A DNA stretch of 64,000 nucleotides from Allopusillimonas ginsengisoli (GCA_005239165.1 RAPG01000012.1:62001-126000), one strand, 5' to 3'. Counted from the stretch's first letter, positions 52,718 through 62,538 are shown. Numbers and translations: made by a program. Notes: generated from the letters alone by a model not told the origin.

Positions 52718-53632
52718 ATGGGACGTCAATCTATTGATTTTCCCGGATGGCTGGACGATCGCGTTCAGCACATAGAGTCTGTGCTCGATCAGTTTCTGCC
52801 GCCGGCGTCAGCGATCCCTGTGCACTTGCATGAAGCCATGCGTTACGCGGTGCTGGGTGGCGGCAAGCGTGTGCGGGCCGCTCTTGTGTATGCGGCGGGC
52901 GAGGCTTCGCTTCAGTCGGGCACAGCGGCATCTCCGCAAGCCATCGCGCTGGATCATGCCGCGGCGGCGGTCGAGCTGGTCCATGCGTATTCGCTGATCC
53001 ACGACGATCTGCCATGCATGGATGACGACGAGCTCAGGCGCGGACGGCCTACGGTTCATGTGCAGTTTGACGAAGCAACGGCAATGCTGGCCGGTGATGC
53101 TCTTCAGCCGCTCGCATTCGAGCTGGTTGGCCTAATGCCCATTGCGCCTGCACTTATTGTTCAGGCCACTCAGTTGCTGGCGCGCTCTGCCGGCAGCCTC
53201 GGCATGGTTGGCGGGCAGGCCATTGACTGTTGCAGTGTTGGCCAGGCGCTGTCAGTCGAGCAGTTGCGCCAGATGCACAGCATGAAAACCGGTGCCATGC
53301 TTGAGGCCAGCGTATTGTTGGGTGGCATTGTGGCAGGTGCCGGTTCAGCCGCACGCCAGGGCCTCGAAACTTACGCGTCCGCAGTGGGGCTTGCCTTTCA
53401 GATTGTGGATGACATACTTGATGTGACCGCTGACACTGCCACATTGGGTAAAACAGCGGGCAAGGATGCCGCCGGCAACAAGCCCACCTATGTATCTATT
53501 CTGGGGCTTGACGGCTCCCGAGAGCTGCTCAAATCACTGCACGGGCAAGCCCATGCGGCGTTATTGCCTCTGGGCCCTGCCGCTGAGCGTCTGGCCTGTA
53601 TTGCCGACTATATCGTAGGGCGCGACCGCTAA
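52718..53632 (+). CDS. ispA: Farnesyl diphosphate synthase
   Basis: IspA makes geranyl and farnesyl diphosphate from IPP and DMAPP. The first Asp-rich motif is DDLPCMDDDELRRGRPTVH near residue 91, and the second is FQIVDDILDVT near residue 228. GGGKRVRAAL near residue 48 binds IPP. The 304-residue length fits. It sits upstream of dxs, which supplies the same pathway. Confidence 0.96.
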   Translation: MGRQSIDFPGWLDDRVQHIESVLDQFLPPASAIPVHLHEAMRYAVLGGGKRVRAALVYAAGEASLQSGTAASPQAIALDHAAAAVELVHAYSLIHDDLPCMDDDELRRGRPTVHVQFDEATAMLAGDALQPLAFELVGLMPIAPALIVQATQLLARSAGSLGMVGGQAIDCCSVGQALSVEQLRQMHSMKTGAMLEASVLLGGIVAGAGSAARQGLETYASAVGLAFQIVDDILDVTADTATLGKTAGKDAAGNKPTYVSILGLDGSRELLKSLHGQAHAALLPLGPAAERLACIADYIVGRDR

Positions 53633-53705
53633 CCCTGTTTCAACGCGCCGCGCTTGCTGTTATCGTGAAGGCTTCGCGACGCCCTGACCACTAACAACGA
53701 CCTGT

Positions 53706-55562
53706 ATGACCAACGTCTCGCTCGAAAATATCAACTCGCCGGCCGATCTGCGCACGCTCGACCGTAACGAGCTCAAAGAAATTGCGGTGCAGTTGCGCGA
53801 GTACGTACTGACTTCGGTTTCGAAGACAGGCGGCCATCTGTCGTCCAATTTGGGTACGGTAGAACTCACCATTGCGCTTCACAGCGTATTTGATACGCCC
53901 CATGACCGCATTGTGTGGGATGTAGGCCATCAGTCGTACCCTCACAAAATACTGACAGGGCGTCGTGATCGCATGTCTACGCTGCGCCTGAAAGACGGTA
54001 TTTCGGGTTTTCCGCGACGCTGTGAGTCCGAATTTGATGCATTTGGCACGGCGCATTCATCCACCTCCATCTCCGCCGTGCTTGGCATGGCCGTGGCATC
54101 GCGCAATGCCGGCATTCACCGCCAGCACATCGCTGTTATCGGTGATGGTGCCATGACAGCGGGCATGGCCTTTGAGGCGCTTAACAACGCTGGCGTCACG
54201 CCGGGCATCAATATGCTGGTGGTGCTCAATGACAATGATATGTCAATCTCGCCGCCTGTCGGTGCCCTGAACCGATACCTGGCCAAACTGCTTTCAGGCC
54301 AGTTTTACGCGACGGCCAAAAATGTGGGGCGTGCGGTTCTGTCGCATGTGCCGCCCATGCTCGAGCTCGCCCGCCGGTTTGAGGGGCATGCCAAGGGCCT
54401 TGTGTCGCCCGCAACGCTGTTCGAAGAGCTTGGTTTTAATTACGTGGGGCCTATTGACGGCCATGACCTCGATGCACTGGTTCCCACGCTTGAAAATCTC
54501 AAGACGCTGGGTGGTTTGCAGTTTCTGCACGTAGTGACGCGCAAAGGCCAGGGCTACAAACTGGCCGAGGCCGACCCGGTGCTTTACCATGGCCCCGGCA
54601 AATTCGACCCCGACGTCGGCATTCAGAAGTCGACCAAGCCAGGCCGGGCTACCTTCACCCAGGTGTTCGGACGTTGGCTTTGCGACATGGCGGCCACCGA
54701 TGAGCGGCTGGTGGGCATTACGCCGGCCATGCGCGAGGGTAGCGGGCTGGTCGAATTTGAACAGAAGTTTCCCAAACGTTATTTTGACGTCGGCATCGCC
54801 GAGCAGCATGCCATTACCTTTGCCGCCGGCCTGGCCTGTGAGGGCCTGAAGCCAGTGGTGGCCATCTATTCGACGTTTCTGCAGCGTGGCTATGATCAGC
54901 TTATTCACGATGTTGCGCTGCAAAATCTCGATGTCACCTTTGCGCTTGATCGCGCGGGCATCGTCGGCGCTGACGGCGCAACACACGCGGGTAACTATGA
55001 CATCGCCTATTTGCGCTGCGTTCCAAATATGGTTGTGGCGACACCTTCCGACGAAAATGAGGCCAGGCTGTTGCTGAGCACGTGCTACCGTCATCCTGGC
55101 CCGGCCTCTGTGCGATACCCGCGTGGTGCTGGTGTGGGTGCCGAAGTTGATATGGGGCTTGAAGGCGTTGAAATTGGAAAGGCCGTAGTGCGGCGCCAGG
55201 GCAAAGGTACGGCGATTCTGGCCTTTGGCACCTTGCTTGCTGCGGCACTTGACGCTGGCGAGCGCCTGGATGCCACGGTGGTCGACATGCGTTTCGTTAA
55301 GCCGCTTGACGAAACGCTGTTGTCTCAGCTTGCCCAGACACACCAGCAGTTTGTCACGGTTGAAGAGGCTGCCATAATGGGTGGCGGAGGCAGCGCGGTG
55401 CTCGAGTATTTCAGTGCGCAAGGGCAGGCCATACCGGTGCTAATGCTGGGCTTGCCAGACCTTTTCGTCGATCATGGCGATCAGGCAACCATACTTGCCG
55501 AGCTCGGTCTTGATGCCGATGGCATTGAGCGCGCCATTCGCGCTCGGTTTCATGTGTCATGA
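53706..55562 (+). CDS. dxs: 1-deoxy-D-xylulose-5-phosphate synthase
   Basis: Dxs condenses pyruvate and glyceraldehyde-3-phosphate with thiamine diphosphate to make DXP for isoprenoids, thiamine and pyridoxal phosphate. The ThDP motif GDGAMTAGMAFEALNNAG is near residue 148, with HVVTRKGQGYKLAE and the catalytic region DVGIAEQHAITFAAGLA later. The 618-residue length matches. The pathway links it to thiG (40079) and pdxA/pdxJ chemistry in the same cell. Confidence 0.97.
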   Translation: MTNVSLENINSPADLRTLDRNELKEIAVQLREYVLTSVSKTGGHLSSNLGTVELTIALHSVFDTPHDRIVWDVGHQSYPHKILTGRRDRMSTLRLKDGISGFPRRCESEFDAFGTAHSSTSISAVLGMAVASRNAGIHRQHIAVIGDGAMTAGMAFEALNNAGVTPGINMLVVLNDNDMSISPPVGALNRYLAKLLSGQFYATAKNVGRAVLSHVPPMLELARRFEGHAKGLVSPATLFEELGFNYVGPIDGHDLDALVPTLENLKTLGGLQFLHVVTRKGQGYKLAEADPVLYHGPGKFDPDVGIQKSTKPGRATFTQVFGRWLCDMAATDERLVGITPAMREGSGLVEFEQKFPKRYFDVGIAEQHAITFAAGLACEGLKPVVAIYSTFLQRGYDQLIHDVALQNLDVTFALDRAGIVGADGATHAGNYDIAYLRCVPNMVVATPSDENEARLLLSTCYRHPGPASVRYPRGAGVGAEVDMGLEGVEIGKAVVRRQGKGTAILAFGTLLAAALDAGERLDATVVDMRFVKPLDETLLSQLAQTHQQFVTVEEAAIMGGGGSAVLEYFSAQGQAIPVLMLGLPDLFVDHGDQATILAELGLDADGIERAIRARFHVS

Positions 55563-55616
55563 TTCTTTTTTCGACAGACGATAAACTATAGCGATGATCC
55601 CTTTAGGGGTCTAGGG

Positions 55617-55642
55617 TTATGCGGTGCAGTCGTAACGCATAA
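55617..55642. repeat. Inverted repeat upstream of folE2
   Basis: TTATGCG (55617-55623) and CGCATAA (55636-55642) are perfect inverted copies spaced by 12 bases. It sits 63 bases before the folE2 start. It could be an operator or a weak dxs 3' hairpin; there is no T tract. It does not match the Zur consensus I know. Confidence 0.35.
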
Positions 55643-55704
55643 TTTACTGTTTTCAAATTTAAAGCGGCGAGCAGTTGTGCCAGCGCGCCATACAGGTTGT
55701 TGTT

Positions 55705-56538
55705 ATGAATATTCTGATTGACTCCGCCGTTGCCATGCCTGATGTGCAAAGCAGTGTCGATGTGCGTCATATTGCCATTGAGCGTGTTGGGGTTCGTGGT
55801 GTGCGCCATCCCATGCTTATTGCGGCCGCAGGTGAAACACAGCCTACAGTGGCAAACTGGGAAATGACCGTCGCATTACCGGCCTCTGAAAAAGGCACGC
55901 ATATGTCGCGGTTTGTTGCGCTGCTCGAGCAGTACCGCAGGCAGGCCATGACGCCTGTCTTGTTTTGCGATATGGCTCAGGCCATGCTGCCTTTGCTCAA
56001 CGCTGAAAAAGGCGATATCTCCGCATCCTTCGCGTATTTTGTCAATAAGGTTGCCCCTGTGTCGGGGGTTGCAAGCCTGATGGATTACGAAGTGACCTGG
56101 ACGGCCAAGGCTCAGGCTCAGGCGGCAGAGGGCGCCGGGCATGCCGCGCCGGGTTCGGTAGAATTTGAGCTGTCAGTGCTGGTGCCGGTCACCAGTTTGT
56201 GCCCATGCTCCAAGGCCATCTCAGACTACGGCGCACATAATCAGCGTTCGCATGTAACCGTCAGTGCCATGTTTGATGACCCTGCTCATGTTGATCTCGA
56301 CGGGCTTATCAAGTCGGTCGAAAAACAGGCATCGTGCGAGCTGTGGGGCCTGCTCAAGCGCACCGATGAAAAATACGTAACTGAACGCGCCTATGAAAAC
56401 CCCAAGTTTGTCGAAGACTTGGTGCGCGACGTGGCCGGGCAGCTCAAGCAAATGACGGGGGTGCAACGTTTTCGCGTGGTCGCCGAAAATTTCGAATCCA
56501 TTCATAACCACTCCGCCTATGCGGTGGTAGAAGGGTAG
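55705..56538 (+). CDS. folE2: GTP cyclohydrolase FolE2 (type IB)
   Basis: FolE2 opens the folate pathway by converting GTP to dihydroneopterin triphosphate, and unlike FolE it does not need zinc. The 277-residue protein shows EKGTHMSRF near residue 60 and the active-site Cys region TSLCPCSKAISDYGAHNQRS near 160. KQASCELWGLLKRTDEK and ENPKFVEDLVRD follow. ATG 55705 is used; a GTG at 55675 would extend it. Type IB enzymes are often induced when zinc is short. Confidence 0.93.
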   Translation: MNILIDSAVAMPDVQSSVDVRHIAIERVGVRGVRHPMLIAAAGETQPTVANWEMTVALPASEKGTHMSRFVALLEQYRRQAMTPVLFCDMAQAMLPLLNAEKGDISASFAYFVNKVAPVSGVASLMDYEVTWTAKAQAQAAEGAGHAAPGSVEFELSVLVPVTSLCPCSKAISDYGAHNQRSHVTVSAMFDDPAHVDLDGLIKSVEKQASCELWGLLKRTDEKYVTERAYENPKFVEDLVRDVAGQLKQMTGVQRFRVVAENFESIHNHSAYAVVEG

Positions 56539-56632
56539 TCAACGATCAGGCCTGATGCTGCAGGCCACCCTAAGTGGGCTGTGGCGCGGGCATCTCGGGT
56601 AGCAGCCGATACACAGGCATGTCACGGCCTGC

Positions 56633-56662
56633 TTGCGGGCAGCACCGTAAAAATGCTAATAT
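56633..56662 (+). promoter_or_regulatory. Promoter candidate of the rpsF operon
   Basis: TTGCGG (56633-56638) and TAATAT (56657-56662) are spaced by 18 bases. The rpsF start is about 100 bases downstream, leaving a leader that could hold the S6/S18 autoregulatory structure, which I could not verify. A clear AAGGAG ribosome-binding site precedes rpsF. Confidence 0.4.
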
Positions 56663-56765
56663 CAATGGTTTCCTGCTCGACTTGCGTGTGGCGTTTTGCC
56701 AGGCGTGGGCGGGCTGCCCCTTGCAGCACAACCGTGTCGCAAGATATCCACAAGGAGTGTAGTTT

Positions 56766-57173
56766 ATGCGCCACTACGAAGTAGTGTTTATTGTGCATCC
56801 CGATCAAAGCGAGCAAGTGCCCGCCATGATCGAGCGCTATCAGGCTGCTGTCACCAACAATGGTGGTCAGATACATCGCCTCGAAGACTGGGGCCGTCGT
56901 CAGCTGGCTTACCCCATTCAAAAACTGGTCAAAGCCCACTATGTATGCATGAACATCGAATGCGGCCAGCCCGTACTTGATGAGCTTGAGCATTCTTTCC
57001 GCTACAACGACGCAATTTTGCGCCACCTCATCAGCAAGACCTCAAAGGCACATGTTGAGCCTTCGATCATGATGAAGTCGGTAGAGCGCGAAGAAGCCCG
57101 CAAGGCAAGCGCCGAAACGACCACAGCAGCACCAACGCCAGCACCAGCACCAGCGACAACCAGCGAGTCATAA
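56766..57173 (+). CDS. rpsF: 30S ribosomal protein S6
   Basis: S6 binds 16S rRNA with S18. The 135-residue protein starts with MRHYEVVFIVHPDQSEQVPAM and has the conserved LEDWGRRQLAYPIQK and YVCMNIEC segments. A roughly 30-residue Thr/Ala/Pro tail (with APTPAPAPA) ends it. First gene of rpsF-priB-rpsR-rplI. Confidence 0.97.
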   Translation: MRHYEVVFIVHPDQSEQVPAMIERYQAAVTNNGGQIHRLEDWGRRQLAYPIQKLVKAHYVCMNIECGQPVLDELEHSFRYNDAILRHLISKTSKAHVEPSIMMKSVEREEARKASAETTTAAPTPAPAPATTSES

Positions 57174-57195
57174 TGCGAAAGGGTCCGGGTCAGCT

Positions 57196-57513
57196 GTGAA
57201 CCAGCTGCAGATTACTGCCACGGCACTCGAGGTCAAGCCGCTACGGTACACACCGGCAGGCCTGCCGGCAGTCGAAATGCTGCTAGAGCACGAGTCAGAA
57301 GTGCTTGAGGCCGGCCATACCCGCCGGATCGAATTAGTACTTTCGGCAGTAGCACTCGGAGACATCGCATTACTGCTGTCCGACACCCCCTTGGGGGCAT
57401 CTTTAAACATTGAGGGCTTTTTGGCCCCAGCGCGCAAAGGTTCCAATAAAGTGGTGTTGCATGTACAGCAGGCAGACAGGGTTTTTGTTGGCGGCGCAAG
57501 CGCTGTTGTATAG
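57196..57513 (+). CDS. priB: Primosomal replication protein PriB
   Basis: PriB is an OB-fold protein that works with PriA in replication restart. The 105-residue product begins at a GTG (57196) with NQLQITATALEVKPLRYTPAG and continues into the OB-fold strands (AVEMLLEHESEV, RIELVLSAVALG, LNIEGFLAP). Its position between rpsF and rpsR is the beta- and gammaproteobacterial standard. Confidence 0.94.
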   Translation: MNQLQITATALEVKPLRYTPAGLPAVEMLLEHESEVLEAGHTRRIELVLSAVALGDIALLLSDTPLGASLNIEGFLAPARKGSNKVVLHVQQADRVFVGGASAVV

Positions 57514-57606
57514 CAAAGATTCATACATACCAGGGCGCAGGCTTGATATCGGCCAGCGTATCAAAAATTTGGCTCAGGCAAGGTCTGGGCATTAAAGAGG
57601 CACACT

Positions 57607-57879
57607 ATGGCTTTCTTCAAAAAAAGCAAAGAGAAACGCAAATTCGGGCAACAGAACCCTCTGTTCAAGCGCCGTAAATTCTGCCGCTTCACCGCAGCCG
57701 GTGTTGGCGAAATCGACTACAAAGATCTCGACACACTGCGCGATTTCATCCAGGAAAACGGCAAGATCATTCCTGCCCGCCTGACTGGTACCAAAGCACA
57801 TTACCAGCGTCAGCTCGACACCGCCATCAAGCGTTCACGCTTCCTGGCCTTGTTGCCTTACACCGATAACCATAAATAA
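57607..57879 (+). CDS. rpsR: 30S ribosomal protein S18
   Basis: S18 pairs with S6 on the small subunit platform. The 90-residue product contains FKRRKFCRFTAAGVGEIDYKD and IIPARLTGTKAHYQRQL, both strongly conserved. A good GAGG ribosome-binding region precedes it, and rplI follows after 16 bases. Confidence 0.97.
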   Translation: MAFFKKSKEKRKFGQQNPLFKRRKFCRFTAAGVGEIDYKDLDTLRDFIQENGKIIPARLTGTKAHYQRQLDTAIKRSRFLALLPYTDNHK

Positions 57880-57895
57880 TCCGGGGCCTATCGTC

Positions 57896-58351
57896 ATGCA
57901 AGTTATTCTGCTCGAAAAAGTCACAAATCTGGGTAACCTCGGTGAGGTCGTGCGCGTACGCAATGGTTATGCTCGTAACTACCTGATTCCCAAGAAAATC
58001 GCCCGTCGTGCTACCGATGTGGCCATGAAAGAGTTCGAGGCCCGTCGTGCCGAACTCGAAAAAATCCAGGCTGAAAAGCTGGCAGCTGCTCAGGCAGTTT
58101 CCGGTCGTCTTGAAGGCAAAACCTTTACAGTTGCCCAGAAAGCGGGTGTTGATGGTCGTCTGTTTGGTTCGGTTACCAGCATGGACATCGTCGAAGCGCT
58201 GCGCAAAGAAGGCTTCGACACGATTGAAAAATCACAGGTTCGCCTGCCTGATGGCCCTTTGAAGGCTGTTGGCGAGTATACGGTTCATCTCGTTCTGCAC
58301 GCTGATGTCGCTAGCGATATCACTGTGGTTGTACAGGGCGAAATGGCCTAA
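57896..58351 (+). CDS. rplI: 50S ribosomal protein L9
   Basis: L9 is an elongated large-subunit protein. It starts MQVILLEKVTNLGNLGEVV, has the RNGYARNYLIPK motif near residue 22, a long connecting helix, and the C-terminal domain with DGRLFGSVTSMDI. The 151-residue length is normal. The terminator after it separates the ribosomal operon from dnaB. Confidence 0.97.
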   Translation: MQVILLEKVTNLGNLGEVVRVRNGYARNYLIPKKIARRATDVAMKEFEARRAELEKIQAEKLAAAQAVSGRLEGKTFTVAQKAGVDGRLFGSVTSMDIVEALRKEGFDTIEKSQVRLPDGPLKAVGEYTVHLVLHADVASDITVVVQGEMA

Positions 58352-58411
58352 AAGCTGACAGCCTCGCGTGGTACATTCTTTAATGAATGTATTTCGCGCC
58401 CAGCAGCTCTG

Positions 58412-58444
58412 AAAGCCGGCGCAAGCCGGCTTTTCTCATTTTTT
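58412..58444 (+). terminator. Terminator between rplI and dnaB
   Basis: AAAGCCGGC and GCCGGCTTT form a 9-bp stem with a GCAA tetraloop, followed by TCTCATTTTTT. It lies 26 bases before the dnaB start, so dnaB would need either read-through or its own promoter. Confidence 0.75.
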
Positions 58445-58469
58445 ACCCAAGCAGTACCGGAGTCTTCAC

Positions 58470-59849
58470 GTGGACACCATGCAAAAAACTATTGACCCGC
58501 AGCTTGATTATCTGCGAGTGCCTCCCCACTCGGTAGAGGCCGAACAATCGGTACTGGGCGGGCTGCTGCTGGATAATGCTGCGTTCGATCGCATTACTGA
58601 CGTACTTGGTGATGATGATTTTTACCGATTCGATCACAAGATAATCTGGCAGCACATTGCACGCCTCATCAGCCTGGCGCGGCCGGCTGACGTGGTAACG
58701 GTAAACGAGTCACTTGCCAGCGCTGGCAAGTCTGAAGAAGTGGGTGGTCTGGCGTATCTTAATGCACTGGCGCACAACACTCCGTCGGCTGCTAACATCA
58801 GGCGCTACGCCGAAATCGTGCGTGAACGCTCCATGCTGCGCAAACTGGTCAGCGTGGCCGACGAGATCTCGGCTGCAGCCTTCAACCCTAAGGGTAAAGA
58901 AGCCAGACAACTGCTTGATGAAGCCGAGTCCCGCGTATTTCAGATCTCTCAGGAAGGCGCCAGAGGAACCACCGGCTTTCAGGAAATCCAGCCATTGCTC
59001 AGTCAGGTGGTAGAGCGCATTGATGAGCTGTACCACCGTGAAGGCGACTCTGACATTACGGGTGTGCCCACGGGTTTTAATGATCTTGACCGGATGACTT
59101 CGGGCTTTCAGCCTGGCGACCTTATCATTGTGGCAGGCCGGCCTTCCATGGGTAAAACCTCATTTTCCATGAATATCGGTGAACACGTTGCGATCGAACA
59201 GGGGCTGCCCGTGGCTGTGTTTTCCATGGAAATGGGGGCCGTGCAACTGGCTATGCGTATGGTGGGTTCTGTTGGCCTGCTGGACCAGCATCGCATGCGT
59301 ACCGGCAAGCTCACCGCCGATGACTGGCCGCGCCTTACGCATGCCGTGCAGAAGGTGCAAGAAGCCCAAATATATATTGATGAAACACCGGCGCTAACCT
59401 CTATGGAAGTGCGGGCCCGGGCCCGCCGGCTGGCGCGTCAGTGCGGCCAGCTGGGCCTCATTATTATTGACTATATGCAGCTTATGTCGGGCAATTCGGG
59501 TGGTGAAAACCGGGCAACCGAAATCTCAGAAATCAGCCGATCACTCAAAAGTCTTGCTAAAGAGCTTAACTGCCCTCTGGTCGCGCTCTCGCAGCTTAAC
59601 CGCAGCCTCGAGCAGCGGCCTAACAAACGCCCTGTCATGAGTGATTTGCGCGAATCAGGCGCTATTGAACAGGACGCCGACTTAATTCTCTTCATTTATC
59701 GTGACGAGGTGTACAACCCTGACTCCCCCGACAAGGGCACGGCTGAAATTATTATCGGCAAGCAGCGTAACGGGCCTATCGGGCACGTACGACTTACCTT
59801 CCAGGGCTCCAGCACGCGCTTTCTGAACTTTGCGCAAGGCTCGCACTAG
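58470..59849 (+). CDS. dnaB: Replicative DNA helicase DnaB
   Basis: DnaB is the hexameric fork helicase. The N-terminal domain begins PPHSVEAEQSVLGGLLLDN, and the RecA-like C-terminal domain has Walker A GRPSMGKTSFSMN near residue 225, LIIIDYMQLMSG (Walker B) and SQLNRSLEQRPNKRP. The GTG at 58470 is chosen because CGGAG lies seven bases before it; the next ATG (58479) is further from that site. 459 residues, no intein. Confidence 0.96.
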   Translation: MDTMQKTIDPQLDYLRVPPHSVEAEQSVLGGLLLDNAAFDRITDVLGDDDFYRFDHKIIWQHIARLISLARPADVVTVNESLASAGKSEEVGGLAYLNALAHNTPSAANIRRYAEIVRERSMLRKLVSVADEISAAAFNPKGKEARQLLDEAESRVFQISQEGARGTTGFQEIQPLLSQVVERIDELYHREGDSDITGVPTGFNDLDRMTSGFQPGDLIIVAGRPSMGKTSFSMNIGEHVAIEQGLPVAVFSMEMGAVQLAMRMVGSVGLLDQHRMRTGKLTADDWPRLTHAVQKVQEAQIYIDETPALTSMEVRARARRLARQCGQLGLIIIDYMQLMSGNSGGENRATEISEISRSLKSLAKELNCPLVALSQLNRSLEQRPNKRPVMSDLRESGAIEQDADLILFIYRDEVYNPDSPDKGTAEIIIGKQRNGPIGHVRLTFQGSSTRFLNFAQGSH

Positions 59850-59871
59850 CTGATTGTAAGCTTGAACGCCT

Positions 59872-60873
59872 CTAGCCCGGGTGAGCCATGGCCAGGGCCA
59901 GGTCATAGGCGGCACGCAATGAAGCAGGGTCAGCAATGCCTCGTCCGGCGATGTCAAAGGCCGTGCCGTGGTCAACGCTGGTGCGCACAAACGGCAGGCC
60001 CACTGTTACATTGACGCCCTGATCCAGCCCCATATACTTGACGGGGATAAGACCCTGATCATGATATTGCGCCACGACGATGTCGAATTCACCTTGCCGG
60101 GCGCGCATAAACACAGTATCACCAGGCCAGGGGCCGCTGGCATCTATGCCTTCTGCACGCGCTTTCTCAATAGCCGGTGCGATGATGTCTATGTCTTCAC
60201 GGCCGAAGCGGCCCTCTTCGCCTGCATGCGGGTTCAGGCCCGCAACGGCCACGCGCGGCTTGTCTATGCCAGCGAGGCGACAGGCCTGCCAGGCCAGCCG
60301 GATGGTGTTGAGCTCAGCCTCAGGAGTAACCAGGCGGCTGACCTCGCTAAGTGGCACATGAATGGTGACCAGGATGACACGCAACTCGTGGTTGGCGAGC
60401 ATCATGGCGTATTGCTCAGTGTGCGTGCGTTCGGCCAGTATTTCTGTATGGCCCGGAAAATCAACGCCACCTGCCTGCATGGTCTTTTTGTTTAGCGGTG
60501 CTGTAACTATGGCCCGCAATTGACCCGCCATGGCGTCGTCAATGGCATGACACAGATACTCATAGGCGCCGCGACCGGCAAGAGGACTGGGTTGCCCCGG
60601 CTTGATATCTTGGGGCAAGGCCTGCCAGCGGTTCAATACACTGATGACGCCAGGATGATGACTCGCCTTGCGAGGCTCGCTGACAATCTCCAACGTCAGC
60701 GAAGCTGTGAGGCCCAGTTGCTGAATGGTGGACGCCAGCACGCCCGCGTCACCGTACACCAGTGCGGGCTCGGGCAGACCGGCAGCGAAAAGTTTGACGA
60801 TAATTTCGGGGCCGATGCCGGCGGCATCGCCCATGGTGAACCCTACGGGTAAAGGCGGTGCAGTGCTGTACAT
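59872..60873 (-). CDS. pdxA: 4-hydroxythreonine-4-phosphate dehydrogenase PdxA
   Basis: PdxA oxidises 4-phosphohydroxy-threonine in the DXP-dependent pyridoxal phosphate pathway. GDAAGIGPEIIVKLFA opens the 333-residue protein. FPGHTEILAERT, NPHAGEEGRFGRED and the metal-ligand region QYHDQGLIPVKYMG are typical. It is convergent with dnaB, with only 22 bases between stops, and no terminator fits there. Confidence 0.95.
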   Translation of the reverse strand: MYSTAPPLPVGFTMGDAAGIGPEIIVKLFAAGLPEPALVYGDAGVLASTIQQLGLTASLTLEIVSEPRKASHHPGVISVLNRWQALPQDIKPGQPSPLAGRGAYEYLCHAIDDAMAGQLRAIVTAPLNKKTMQAGGVDFPGHTEILAERTHTEQYAMMLANHELRVILVTIHVPLSEVSRLVTPEAELNTIRLAWQACRLAGIDKPRVAVAGLNPHAGEEGRFGREDIDIIAPAIEKARAEGIDASGPWPGDTVFMRARQGEFDIVVAQYHDQGLIPVKYMGLDQGVNVTVGLPFVRTSVDHGTAFDIAGRGIADPASLRAAYDLALAMAHPG

Positions 60874-60888
60874 AATATGCCCTGACGG

Positions 60889-62538
60889 CTACAGCGCCTC
60901 GCTGGCGTAGTCGGCCAACCTTGATCTTTCGCCGCGCTGCAGAGTAATGTGCCCTGAATGCGGCCACCCCTTGAACCGGTCAACCACATACGTCAGCCCC
61001 GAACTGCCTTCGGTAAGATACGGTGTGTCAATCTGGGAAATATTGCCGAGACAGACGATTTTTGTACCCGGGCCTGCACGGGTGACAAGGGTTTTCATTT
61101 GCTTGGGCGTGAGGTTCTGGGCTTCATCAATGATTAGATACTTGTTAAGGAAAGTACGGCCACGCATGAAGTTAAGAGACTTAACCTTGATGCGCGAGCG
61201 TATTACCTCCATGGTCGAGTTCTTGGACAGATCGCCGGCGTTTTCGCCGGAGCCCGGGCCCGAACCCAGGTGCAGCACTTCGAGGTTATCTTCGAGTGCG
61301 CCCATCCAGGGCAGCATTTTTTCTTCTTCGGTGCCGGGCAGAAAGCCGATGTCGTCCCCGACCGGCACCGTAGCGCGCGTGATGATGATTTCGGTGTAGC
61401 GCTTGGTTTCAAGGGTTTGCGTCAGGCCCGCAGCCAGCGCCAGCAAGGTCTTGCCAGTGCCGGCCTGACCCAGCAGCGATACGAAATCGCAATCAGGGTT
61501 CATGAGCAGGTTAAGGGCAAAGTTTTGCTCACGGTTGCGTGCGGTAATGCCCCACACATTGTTCTTGCCATGACTGTAATCGCGCAGAGTGGCCAGTACG
61601 GCGCTTTTGCCGCTTACCTCTTTGACCTGGGCCTGCATGGACATCTCGCCGTCAAAGTACACAAACTCATTGACGATGAATTCAGAGCATAAAGGCCCTT
61701 TGACCCGATAATAGGTTGTGCCACCTTGCTGCCATGATTCGACGTCTTTGCCGTGACGTGACCAGAAGTTGTCAGGCAAAGGCATGACGCCGTCGTACAG
61801 AAGATCGGAATCGTCGAGTACGTGATCGTTGAGGTAGTCTTCTGCGAGCAGCCCCAGCGATCTTGCCTTCAGACGCATATTGATGTCTTTGGATACCAGC
61901 ACTACCTTGCGGCGTGGGTAAAGGTCTTTCAGAGCATGCACCACCATCAGAATGCCGTTGTCAGCCTTGCCCATGGGAAGCTCTATGGGCAGTTTGGAAT
62001 GCAGCGCCCTGGTCTGAAGCTGCAGGCTTCCCAGGGCCTCCTGGTTGCCGATGCCGTCAAGATTTACGCCTTTATCAAGCTCAGCGACGCCTTGAATGAG
62101 GCCATCCAGAAAACGGCTGACCTGCCGTGCATTGCGTGCAACCTCGGACATTCCCTTTTTTTGATGATCAAGCTCTTCAAGCACGATCATGGGTAAAAAG
62201 ATATCGTGTTCTTCGAATTTGAACATGCAGTTGGAGTCATGCAGCAACACGTTGGTGTCGAGCACAAACAGCTTGCGCTTTGATTGCGCCAGTCGTGCCT
62301 TCTTGGGGCGACTGCTGGTTTTAACCACTGTCTTGACGGATGCAGCAGGTGGCTCGGAGGAGGCCGGCGGCACTGCAGGCTGTTGTTTTGCCCGTGCTGG
62401 TGGCGCGGCCTGTACTGTCGTCTCAGCGATTGGGGTATCGTTGCCTGGGGTTTGTACTTCGGGCTGGGCCGACGTAATCTTGACGGATTTTTCTGAAAGC
62501 ATGGCTCCCATGCGGGTAGGCAACTGTGGCAGCGGCAT
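60889..62538 (-). CDS. PIN-domain and PhoH-like ATPase fusion protein
   Basis: A PhoH2-type protein that joins a PIN nuclease domain to a PhoH ATPase; relatives act as RNA helicase-nucleases. After a 75-residue Ala/Pro-rich leader, the PIN domain (about 87-225) shows LFVLDTNVLLHD, EELDHQK and SKDINMRLKA. The PhoH domain (from about 325) has Walker A LGQAGTGKTLLALA and the YLIIDEAQNLTP Walker B. ATG 62538 was chosen, preceded by AGGAG; the open frame reaches 62616, overlapping bcp. The conserved acidic residues of the PIN core appear intact. Confidence 0.92.
   Translation of the reverse strand: MPLPQLPTRMGAMLSEKSVKITSAQPEVQTPGNDTPIAETTVQAAPPARAKQQPAVPPASSEPPAASVKTVVKTSSRPKKARLAQSKRKLFVLDTNVLLHDSNCMFKFEEHDIFLPMIVLEELDHQKKGMSEVARNARQVSRFLDGLIQGVAELDKGVNLDGIGNQEALGSLQLQTRALHSKLPIELPMGKADNGILMVVHALKDLYPRRKVVLVSKDINMRLKARSLGLLAEDYLNDHVLDDSDLLYDGVMPLPDNFWSRHGKDVESWQQGGTTYYRVKGPLCSEFIVNEFVYFDGEMSMQAQVKEVSGKSAVLATLRDYSHGKNNVWGITARNREQNFALNLLMNPDCDFVSLLGQAGTGKTLLALAAGLTQTLETKRYTEIIITRATVPVGDDIGFLPGTEEEKMLPWMGALEDNLEVLHLGSGPGSGENAGDLSKNSTMEVIRSRIKVKSLNFMRGRTFLNKYLIIDEAQNLTPKQMKTLVTRAGPGTKIVCLGNISQIDTPYLTEGSSGLTYVVDRFKGWPHSGHITLQRGERSRLADYASEAL

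Noticed and set aside
55617..55642. Zur box before folE2
   Set aside because: The inverted repeat does not resemble the Zur consensus I know, so it is listed only as a repeat.
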